From positions 13,223 to 77,222 of the forward strand of contig JAPPGZ010000087.1 of the NCBI GenBank assembly GCA_028874905.1: DNA of 64,000 nt. Direction: 5' to 3'. Shown one piece after another: positions 57,017 through 64,000 of the stretch. How positions within the stretch are numbered: position 1 is the stretch's first letter; the number at the start of each line of letters is the position of its first letter. A program made the position numbers and the translations under genes. Source of the stretch: Gemmatimonadota bacterium (GTDB taxonomy: Bacteria; Gemmatimonadota; Gemmatimonadetes; Longimicrobiales; Gaopeijiaceae). Under the pieces are notes generated by a model. It did not search any database and was not told where the DNA came from. It worked only from the letters and a program-made list of their open reading frames with translations.

Positions 57017-57721
57017 GTGAGCCTGCGTGCGCGAGCGCTCCGGGAGTCCGCCTGGGCCGCCAACCTCGCACTCGCCGGCGGCGGCCTCGTCACCGGCACT
57101 TTCGGCAACGTGTCCGCGGCCGACCGCCGGGCCGGCCTCTTCGCGATCAAGCCCAGCGGGGTCCCCTATGCCGATCTGACCCCGGACCACATGGTGCTCG
57201 TCTCCCTGGACACCGGAGAGGTGGTCGAGGGCGATTTGCGCCCGTCGTCGGACACGCCCACGCACCTCGAACTCTACCGTGCGTTTCCCTGCGGCGGCGT
57301 GGCCCATACACACTCCGAGTTCGCGACCGCGCTGGCCCAGGCCAGACTCCCCGTGCGCTGCATGGGCACGACGCACGCGGACTTTTTCCGCGGCGATGTC
57401 CCGGTGACGAGAGAGCTGACCCGGGAGGAAGTCGCGGGCGAGTACGAGCGCAACACCGGGCTCGTCATCGTCGAGGCGTTCGCGGACGCCGGCATCTCGC
57501 CCGAAGAAGTGGCGGCCGTCCTGGTCGCGAATCACGGACCGTTCACGTGGGGCGCGGATGGCCATGAGGCCGTGACGCGCTCGGAGATGCTGGAAGTGCT
57601 CGCCCGCATGGAGTGCACGATCCTCGCGATCGCGCCCGACGCCCCGCGCCCCGCTCGCCACCTCGTCGACCGGCACTTTCTGCGAAAGCACGGCAGCGAC
57701 GCGTATTATGGGCAGGGCTGA
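57017..57721 (+). CDS. araD: L-ribulose-5-phosphate 4-epimerase
   Basis: 234 residues, close to 231 in Escherichia coli. I chose the GTG at 57017 because GGGAG lies 6-7 bases upstream and the protein then begins at the family-typical helix before ANLALAGGGLVTGTFGNVSA; the frame is open up to 56963, but that part is only Arg-rich. It converts L-ribulose 5-phosphate to D-xylulose 5-phosphate. The zinc ligands are H97 and H99 (VAHTHSEFAT) and H173 (NHGPFTWG). KPSGVPYADLTPDHMVLV and VRCMGTTHADFFRGDVPVT complete the fit. With araA and araB it gives a full L-arabinose pathway. Confidence 0.97.
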   Translation: MSLRARALRESAWAANLALAGGGLVTGTFGNVSAADRRAGLFAIKPSGVPYADLTPDHMVLVSLDTGEVVEGDLRPSSDTPTHLELYRAFPCGGVAHTHSEFATALAQARLPVRCMGTTHADFFRGDVPVTRELTREEVAGEYERNTGLVIVEAFADAGISPEEVAAVLVANHGPFTWGADGHEAVTRSEMLEVLARMECTILAIAPDAPRPARHLVDRHFLRKHGSDAYYGQG

Positions 57722-57823
57722 GGGCGTGTAGGCGGCGCCGGCCCGACGCAATGACCGCGCGTGCTGGTGGACGTGGATACCACGCCCCATGTTGTGGCGG
57801 GAGGACCTGACGGAGACTGGCCC

Positions 57824-60667
57824 ATGGCAGAGATTGGCGCGGCTCTCGATCGACGATCCGGCCCGCTTGGAGGGCGTCCGCGGCCCCGTGGCGGGTTGGC
57901 CCGCGTCCGGCTGCTCGCGATGGCCGCAATCGCGACTCTGCAATTCGCCTGCGCTCAGGAGCGCGGCGCCGTGGACCCCGTCCCCACCCTCGGGCTCGAA
58001 CAGGGATTGCAGGACCTCAAGGCGGGCCCGCTGCGCCTTGCCCTCGTACGCGCCTCACAGACACTGGCCGCTCTACGGCCCGAAGGTCACGGCGGGTTCG
58101 ATTTCACTCCGTCCGACTGGCTGGAGCGCCGCGCGGGTAACGAGTACTTCCACCTCGGCGACCTGACGCTGCGTCTGCGCTGGGAAGCGTCGGACGGCTG
58201 GAGGCACTACTCGACCGCCGAGGCGCGTCGCCCCGTCGCGAAGCTTCCCGCCCGGGAACCGGTCCTCGCCGCCGCCGACCTGGCCCCCACCCTCCCCACC
58301 GACATCCCGCTGCGCGTCCGTCGCCACTGGGAGTCTCGAGACGGCGGTCTCGCACTCCGCTTCGAACTGCACAACCCGGGCGCGGTTCCCGTGGAGATCG
58401 GGGCACTGGGCATCCCCATGGTCTTCAACAACATCCTGTCGGATCGGTCGCTCGACGAAGCGCACGCGGTGTCCTCGTTCTCCGACCCCTACATCGGACG
58501 GGACGCCGGGTACCTGCAGGTCACGCGTCTGAGCGGTCACGGGCCCGCCCTGCTCGTCGTGCCTCTAGGCGACACCCCGTTCGAAGCGTACAATCCGCTG
58601 CTGAGCGACCCGACCCCCCGCGGCGTCACCTTCGAGGGGTTCCACGAGTGGATGACACACAGCCTCGCCCACGCCGAGGACGAGTGGAGCGCTGCCGATC
58701 CGTGGAATCCGCCGACCTCGGCCACGCTGGCCCCGGGCGAAAGCCGTTCGTACGGCGTCGAGTTCCTCCTGGCCGAGGAGATCCGCGCAATCGAGTCCAC
58801 CCTGCTTGCGAGCCACCGGCCTGTCGCCGTGGGCATCCCCGGCTACGTGGTGCCGATGGACATCGAGGCCCGGCTGTTCCTCAGGCACACCGCCGGCGTG
58901 CAGTCGCTCGAGGTGGAGCCGCCCGGAGCGCTCACGATCACGCCCGCCGCAGAGGCGGTGGGGACGCGCGCAACGATCACCGCGGACCCGGCCGCGTCCG
59001 GCTGGCTCGCCTACGACGTGCGCGGACGCTCGTGGGGACGATCACGCCTCACCGTGACCTGGGAGGATGGTGTCACGCAGACCATCCACTACAAGGTCAT
59101 CAAGCCGGCCGCCGAGGTAGTCGCCGACCTGGGTCGCTTTCTGACCACCGAGCAGTGGTTCGAGACGCCCGACGATCCGTTCGGACGAAGCCCATCGGTC
59201 ATCAGCTACGACTACGACGAGCGCCGCCACGTGACCGAGGACAACAGAGCCTGGATCGCCGGCCTCGGGGACGAGGGCGGATCGGGCTCCTGGCTGGCCG
59301 CGATCATGAAGCAGCTCGTCCGGCCCGACTCCGCCGAGCTTGCCAAGATGCAGCGCTTCGTGGACGAGGTGGTGTGGGGCGGGCTGCAGTACGACGAGGG
59401 GGAACTCGCCTACGGCGTTCGCAAGAGCATGTTCTACTATGAGCCGGACGACATGCCCGAGGGCACCTACAGCGACGAGGTCCGCTACGGCGGCTGGTCG
59501 AGCTGGGACCGCGAGCACGCCATGACCGTCGTCCGCTCCTACAACTATCCCCACGTCGCCGCGCTGCACTGGGTCCTGTACCGGCTGGCCCGCAACCGGG
59601 AGGGTCTGGTCACCAGTCATCCCTGGGACTGGTACCTCGATCGCGCGTGGCGGACCGGTGTGGCGATGGCCGAGCACGCCCCGCGCTACGCCCAGTTCGG
59701 CCAGATGGACGGCACGGTCTTCCTCCTCATCCTGCTCGATCTGCAACGTGAGGGCTGGGCGGAGCAGGCCGCGGCGCTCGAAGAGACGATGCGCGCGCGC
59801 GCCGAAGTGTGGCGCTCTCTGGGCTATCCCTTCGGCAGCGAGATGCCGTGGGACTCGACCGGGCAGGAAGAGGTCTACGCGTGGTGCAGGTACTTCGGCT
59901 TCGACGAGAAGGCGCTCGTGACGCTGAACGCGATCCTCGGCTACATGCCGACGGTGCCGCACTGGGGATACAACGGGAGCGCGCGCAGATACTGGGACTT
60001 CATGTACGCGGGGAAGCTGCGCGGGGTCGAACGGCAACTCCACCACTACGGCTCGGCATTGAACGCGATTCCGGTGCTGTCGGAGTACCGAAGCCACCCC
60101 GACGACCTCCACCTGCTGCGCGTCGGACACGCCGGCATGATGGGCGCCATCGCCAACGTCACGCAGGACGGGTTCGGCCCCAGCGCCTTTCACGCCCATC
60201 CTTCGGCGCTCCGGATCGACGGGTACTCGGGCGACTACGGGCCCGGGTTCTTCGGGCACGCGGTGGGCACGGGCACCTATGTCGTGAACGACCCGGAGTT
60301 CGGCTGGCTGGCGTTCGGGGGGAATCTGAGGATGGCAGCGGGTGGCGCGGGCGTGGCCGCGGGCTTGGTTCACGTAACTCCCCTCGACGCCGCTCGTTCG
60401 CGGGTGTACCTGGCGCCGCTGGGTCTTTGGCTCACCCTCGACGCGGGCACCTTCGAGGCCGTCGAGATGTCTGGAGCGGTGATCCGGGTGACGCTCTCGC
60501 CAGCCACTGCCGCCGTTCGCAGCGCGCGCTTGCGCATTGAGCAGCCCGCCCCCGTCGAGGGGGTGGGCAGCATCGCGCCGATCGAGTCGTTTCAGATGGA
60601 GCGGGGCGCCTACGTGGTGCCGCTGGGCGAGGAGCCGGCCGTGGTCGTGCTGGGCACCCAACGATGA
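57824..60667 (+). CDS. Exported DUF5695-type protein, putative glycoside hydrolase-like
   Basis: 947 residues from the ATG at 57824 (GGAG 8 bases upstream); the signal core LLAMAAIATLQFAC with lipobox lies 30 residues in, so a later start such as the ATG at 57920 is possible. The N-terminal half is beta-rich (VRRHWESRDGGLALRFELHN, GALGIPMVFNNILSDRSL). The C-terminal half looks like an (alpha/alpha)6-type barrel rich in aromatic residues (GGWSSWDREHAMTVVRSYNY, PHVAALHWVLYRLARNREGL, MDGTVFLLILLDLQREGW, PHWGYNGSARRYWDFMYAG). This matches what I know as DUF5695. No catalytic residues are established for that family; a role in arabinan or glycoprotein attack is inferred from its place behind araD. 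Confidence 0.82.
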   Translation: MAEIGAALDRRSGPLGGRPRPRGGLARVRLLAMAAIATLQFACAQERGAVDPVPTLGLEQGLQDLKAGPLRLALVRASQTLAALRPEGHGGFDFTPSDWLERRAGNEYFHLGDLTLRLRWEASDGWRHYSTAEARRPVAKLPAREPVLAAADLAPTLPTDIPLRVRRHWESRDGGLALRFELHNPGAVPVEIGALGIPMVFNNILSDRSLDEAHAVSSFSDPYIGRDAGYLQVTRLSGHGPALLVVPLGDTPFEAYNPLLSDPTPRGVTFEGFHEWMTHSLAHAEDEWSAADPWNPPTSATLAPGESRSYGVEFLLAEEIRAIESTLLASHRPVAVGIPGYVVPMDIEARLFLRHTAGVQSLEVEPPGALTITPAAEAVGTRATITADPAASGWLAYDVRGRSWGRSRLTVTWEDGVTQTIHYKVIKPAAEVVADLGRFLTTEQWFETPDDPFGRSPSVISYDYDERRHVTEDNRAWIAGLGDEGGSGSWLAAIMKQLVRPDSAELAKMQRFVDEVVWGGLQYDEGELAYGVRKSMFYYEPDDMPEGTYSDEVRYGGWSSWDREHAMTVVRSYNYPHVAALHWVLYRLARNREGLVTSHPWDWYLDRAWRTGVAMAEHAPRYAQFGQMDGTVFLLILLDLQREGWAEQAAALEETMRARAEVWRSLGYPFGSEMPWDSTGQEEVYAWCRYFGFDEKALVTLNAILGYMPTVPHWGYNGSARRYWDFMYAGKLRGVERQLHHYGSALNAIPVLSEYRSHPDDLHLLRVGHAGMMGAIANVTQDGFGPSAFHAHPSALRIDGYSGDYGPGFFGHAVGTGTYVVNDPEFGWLAFGGNLRMAAGGAGVAAGLVHVTPLDAARSRVYLAPLGLWLTLDAGTFEAVEMSGAVIRVTLSPATAAVRSARLRIEQPAPVEGVGSIAPIESFQMERGAYVVPLGEEPAVVVLGTQR

Positions 60668-63567
60668 ACGTCGTAGCGGCGCTCACGCTTTCGCTCGCGG
60701 TCCAGGACTCCGGGTGCGTCCAGCCGCTCAGGACCCGCGCGCAGCTTGATTCCGCGGCCGCCGAGACCGAGCGCCTGGTCGAGGACCGGCCCGCGTCGCG
60801 GGAACTCCGTTGCCGAATGGCAGCGCTGCGAATGCAGGCGGGCCGCTACGAAGAGGCCGATTCGATCCTTGGGCAGCTGCTCGCCGACGATCCGCACCAA
60901 CTCGAACCCCTGCTCGCGCGGACGAGCCTCCGCCGCCGGCAGTACCGTTTCGGTGATGCGGCCCGGACCCTGGCACAGGCTGCCACGCTGGCCCCCGGAA
61001 GTTCCCGGGTCGTCGTGCTCGAGGGGCGGCTGGCCCTCGACAGGATGGATCTCATCGCCGCGGACACGATTTTCACGGGGCTGCTCGAGAGGGATCCGGA
61101 TTCGCCCGGAGCGATTCTGGGTTTGGCCGAGATCGCATTCTGGACCGACCGGCACGCGGACGCGCGGGAACTCCTGCAGCGGACGCTGACCCTGGATCCA
61201 TCCCTCGCCTCTGCCCACCTGCTGGCCGCGCGGATCCATCGCGAGGCCCAGGCCAACGCCGAGTGGAGAGCGTCGGTGCTTCAGGCAGTCGCCGTCGATT
61301 CGCTGTCCGCCAACGCACACGCCGCGCTGGCCTCCGTCCTCAGAAGCGACGGAGCACTCGAAAGCGCGTATCGGCACGCTCAACTGGCCATCGACCTCGA
61401 TCCGTTCTCACAAGGCGCCCACTCCTACCTCGGCAACGGCGGATCGCTCCTCGGCTACGACTCGGTGCCGGCGGATCCCGGCGAGTTCGACGGCCGGGTC
61501 GGCGAGCTCCTGGCCCTCGGCGACGAACTCCTCCTGGCCCGGCGGTATCGGGAGGCGTTGGCACCCTTCCACGAGGTCCTGGCCACCGATCCCGGGAACA
61601 CGGTCGCCCTCGTGGGCATCGGCACGACGCACTATCACCTGGGAGATTTCGAAACCGCGCTGGGCTGGTTCGAGAGAATTCTCGCCGATCATCCCGGATA
61701 CGGGCTCGCCCACTACGGCATCAGCTATGCGCTTCGCCGGATGCGGGACCGCGTGATCGTGGGGCTGGACGAGATGCGCGCGGTCTTCGAGCAGCGCGAT
61801 GCGCCGGAGCCGCCCGGTCTGCGGGAGGTCTTCCCGGACTACGAGCGTCTCGACGACGAACTCCGGAAGATCGTGCGCCTGTCCGTGGAGCCTTTCAGCA
61901 ACTACCTGCCGGCGCTGGCGGTCGGCGGCGCCACCTTCCATCTGCTCCCGTTTCACAAGCTGCTCTGGCAGTCGCCCCACAAGGAGCGCACCAGGGGGAC
62001 GCGGACCTTCGATCTGCGGCTGTGGGACGACGTCAAGGGGCAGGGCGGCTTTCACGCCGTCGGCGGGGAGGAATGGGTGCGTGACGTGCGCTACCAGCGC
62101 TGGAACGTCGTCACGCACGAGTTCACGCACCAGGTGCACGGCATGTTTCCCGACAGTCTCCGGGCCGAGGTCGCGCGGCTCTTCCAGACCGCGAAGGCGG
62201 AGCGGCGCACGCTCGACTACTACGCGGACTTCAACGAGATGGAGTACTTCGCGCAGGCGGCCGAGGCCGTGATCTCGGAGGTCAAGTTCAAGGATCAGAG
62301 GGGGACGTCGAAACACACGCGGGATCACCTGCGCGTAAGGGATCCCGCGCTCTTCGAATTCCTCGGCCGCATCAACCGACGCGACAGCTACCGGGATGTC
62401 GAGGTGCGCGCGGCCCGGCAGAAGGGAAACACACTGATCCGGGCCGGCGACCTGACCGGGACAGCCAGGGCGGCCAGGGAGGCGCTGAGCCGCTACGGCG
62501 ACCACCCCGGTCTCCTGGACCTGCTCGCACGCGCGCACCGGCTCCGGGGCAACTACGCCGAGGCGCGAAGTCTGCACCAGATGTCCGTCGAAGCCTTCCC
62601 GCAGGCCATTGCCGGCTACGCGGGACTGGCGGAGGACGTGGTTCTGGAGACGCGCGACCACCAGCGGGCCATCGGACTTCTCCGCGCCGTCGCCGAGCTT
62701 CATCCGGGCTCCGCCGAGCCGCTGCTGAGGCTCGCCGATGTCTACCATTTCGCCGGCAGGCTCGACAGCCTGGACCTGGCCCTCGACTCGGCGCTGGACA
62801 TCGAGGAGTCGCCCAACCCGTACGGCGGCATCGCGAACCCCTGGATTCTGAGAGCAGGCGGCAGAATGCTGAGGGAAGACTACGAGGGAGCCGAGCAGGC
62901 GCTCCGGCACACTCTGGAGAACATCAATCGCCGGGACCCATCGGCCTGGGCGGAGCTGGCGGTGGCGCAACTGCGAACGGGAAGGCCCGGCCCCGGACGC
63001 GAAGACCTCGCTACCGCGCAGCTAGTGGACGCGGACGACCCTCGCGTTTTGGAAGTACAATCGGAGTTCGCGGCGCACGATGGGGCCGCGGCGGACGCGC
63101 GGCGCCTGCTCGAACGGGTGCTCGACCTCGACGGTTCCCGGCTGAGCGCCATCGTGATGCTCAGCGAGTTGCTCGACGGCGTGGACGAAGACGCATCGCG
63201 CGCGCTCCTCGAGCGGGGGCTGAGAATGGTCCGGGAGCCGGCTCCGGTCGAGTTCGTCTTCCGAGGCGGCGAATTCGCGCCGATCGGCGCCTTCGGCGAG
63301 CCCACGGCGTCCCGGGTGCACACCCGTGCTGCCGTGCTTGCCGAACACGACGGCGACCTTGCCGGCGCGGTCGAGCATCACGAACTGGCGGTGGCGCGTT
63401 TCCGGTTCAACTTCCCGTCGCTTCTGGCCCTGGTCCGGCTTCACGCACGGGAGGGGCGTGTCGCGGACGCCCGCCGCCACTTCCGCGGACTGGAGACGGC
63501 CGGAGCCCCGGACCGCTACCTGTCGGAAGCGCGCGGCTTCCTGGACCTCGACAGATCACCGCGATGA
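60664..63567 (+). CDS. Exported TPR protein with a gluzincin-like metallopeptidase domain
   Basis: 967 residues. The ATG overlaps the preceding stop as ATGA. The N-terminus (NVVAALTLSLAVQDSG) may be a short signal. TPR-like repeats occupy about 25-360 (YEEADSILGQLLADDPHQLE, YREALAPFHEVLATDPGN) and 580-960. Between them is a zinc peptidase-like domain with the HExxH motif at H485-E-F-T-H489 (VVTHEFTHQVHG) and a probable third ligand at E527 in NEMEYFAQAAEAV, a gluzincin pattern. The active residues look intact. Coupling to the DUF5695 gene suggests that the two act on the same polymer, for instance a glycoprotein; that is inference. Confidence 0.82.
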   Translation: MNVVAALTLSLAVQDSGCVQPLRTRAQLDSAAAETERLVEDRPASRELRCRMAALRMQAGRYEEADSILGQLLADDPHQLEPLLARTSLRRRQYRFGDAARTLAQAATLAPGSSRVVVLEGRLALDRMDLIAADTIFTGLLERDPDSPGAILGLAEIAFWTDRHADARELLQRTLTLDPSLASAHLLAARIHREAQANAEWRASVLQAVAVDSLSANAHAALASVLRSDGALESAYRHAQLAIDLDPFSQGAHSYLGNGGSLLGYDSVPADPGEFDGRVGELLALGDELLLARRYREALAPFHEVLATDPGNTVALVGIGTTHYHLGDFETALGWFERILADHPGYGLAHYGISYALRRMRDRVIVGLDEMRAVFEQRDAPEPPGLREVFPDYERLDDELRKIVRLSVEPFSNYLPALAVGGATFHLLPFHKLLWQSPHKERTRGTRTFDLRLWDDVKGQGGFHAVGGEEWVRDVRYQRWNVVTHEFTHQVHGMFPDSLRAEVARLFQTAKAERRTLDYYADFNEMEYFAQAAEAVISEVKFKDQRGTSKHTRDHLRVRDPALFEFLGRINRRDSYRDVEVRAARQKGNTLIRAGDLTGTARAAREALSRYGDHPGLLDLLARAHRLRGNYAEARSLHQMSVEAFPQAIAGYAGLAEDVVLETRDHQRAIGLLRAVAELHPGSAEPLLRLADVYHFAGRLDSLDLALDSALDIEESPNPYGGIANPWILRAGGRMLREDYEGAEQALRHTLENINRRDPSAWAELAVAQLRTGRPGPGREDLATAQLVDADDPRVLEVQSEFAAHDGAAADARRLLERVLDLDGSRLSAIVMLSELLDGVDEDASRALLERGLRMVREPAPVEFVFRGGEFAPIGAFGEPTASRVHTRAAVLAEHDGDLAGAVEHHELAVARFRFNFPSLLALVRLHAREGRVADARRHFRGLETAGAPDRYLSEARGFLDLDRSPR

Positions 63568-63619
63568 GCCGGAGAGCCGGGGCAGCGGGGCCGGCCGAAG
63601 CCGGAGTCGGGTGGCACCC

Positions 63620-64000
63620 ATGCGCGTGACCGAAGTCATCCAGGCGGTGGACCTGCACGCGGACGGGGAGCCAGGACGGGTCATCGTCGGCGGCGTGCTC
63701 GACGTGCCCGGCGCTACCATGTTCGAGAAGATGCAGTACCTGCAGGCCCACATGGACCATTTGCGCAAGCGCATGCTTCGCGAGCCGCGGGGATACCCGG
63801 CGGCCAACTGCAACCTGATCCTGCCGCCGACGCGCCCCGAAGCGGATGCCGGTTTCGTCATCATGGAGCAGACCGAGTATCCCCCGATGTCGGGCACGAA
63901 CACGATCTGCGTGGCGACCGCACTCATCGAGACGGGCATGGTGAGGGTGGAGGAACCGCAGACCTCGCTCGTCCTGGAGGCGCCCGCCGGGCTGATCCGG
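63620..64000 (+). CDS. Proline racemase-family protein, 5' part only (proline/hydroxyproline racemase, epimerase or dehydratase)
   Basis: 127 residues are visible before the window ends. The start RVTEVIQAVDLHADGEPGRV and the conserved GATMFEKMQYLQAHMDHLRK, then LREPRGYPAANCNLILPP are typical of the family. The first catalytic position lies in PPMSGTNTICVATALIETGM, where S91 replaces the usual Cys of MCGH-type racemases. Ser at this place occurs in subgroups acting on hydroxyproline isomers, so the substrate may be 3- or 4-hydroxyproline rather than proline. It lies 52 bases after the TPR-peptidase gene. The second catalytic residue is beyond the window. Confidence 0.88.
   Translation, partial: MRVTEVIQAVDLHADGEPGRVIVGGVLDVPGATMFEKMQYLQAHMDHLRKRMLREPRGYPAANCNLILPPTRPEADAGFVIMEQTEYPPMSGTNTICVATALIETGMVRVEEPQTSLVLEAPAGLIR

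Overview
The window is about 70% GC and reads like a chromosome of a heterotrophic Gram-negative bacterium, most like Gemmatimonadota. The phylum is an inference from the gene order folD-xseA-xseB-ispA-nadK-recN, the infC-rpmI-rplT-pheST-zapA block, and the abundance of secreted FG-GAP/ASPIC-UnbV, VPS10-propeller and multiheme c-type cytochrome proteins. Lipoproteins, Tat-type leaders and an outer-membrane-barrel-like protein show a cell with an outer membrane.

Region 1 (1-17372) is core genome. It opens with the 5' part of a tRNA-Gly(GCC) gene and its promoter, then a beta-barrel-like protein. A long minus-strand block follows, in transcription order: infC, rpmI, rplT, pheS, pheT, a small coiled-coil gene, zapA, a SoxC/SoxD-like molybdoenzyme-cytochrome pair, rny, folD, xseA, xseB, ispA, nadK, recN. 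Many junctions are coupled by 4-bp ATGA or GTGA overlaps. infC very probably starts at a rare ATC codon and is preceded by a terminator-like hairpin in its leader, which suggests attenuation.

Region 2 (17565-25690, plus strand) holds three tightly packed exported genes: a membrane pentaheme cytochrome fused to TPRs, an FG-GAP/ASPIC-UnbV lipoprotein, and a TPR-FG-GAP-ASPIC lipoprotein with a large uncharacterised C-terminal part. Their function is unknown.

Region 3 (25853-64000) is a glycan-utilisation region. It encodes a VPS10/BNR propeller protein, three GH127 (DUF1680) enzymes and one GH146-like enzyme, three Cys-type sulfatases, a GH31 enzyme, an exported amidohydrolase and an octaheme-HEAT-TPR lipoprotein. 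These are followed by the L-arabinose pathway (araA, araB, araD) with an aldose epimerase and a sodium/sugar symporter, then a DUF5695 protein, a TPR-metallopeptidase and the start of a proline-racemase-family gene. GH127 and GH146 characterised members cleave beta-L-arabinofuranosides, and AraABD takes L-arabinose to D-xylulose 5-phosphate, so the locus looks dedicated to a sulfated, beta-L-arabinose-rich polymer. Arabinosylated hydroxyproline-rich glycoprotein is one attractive substrate, because a proline/hydroxyproline racemase-family gene and a peptidase sit at the end of the locus.

Oddities include a one-base frameshift near the 3' end of one GH127 gene, a GH127-DUF1566 fusion, an AT-rich inverted repeat before the GH31 gene, a perfect palindrome inserted in frame in the epimerase gene and a tetranucleotide repeat inside pheT. 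No SusC/SusD pair, transcription regulator, sulfatase-maturing enzyme, IS element, CRISPR array or prophage was seen.
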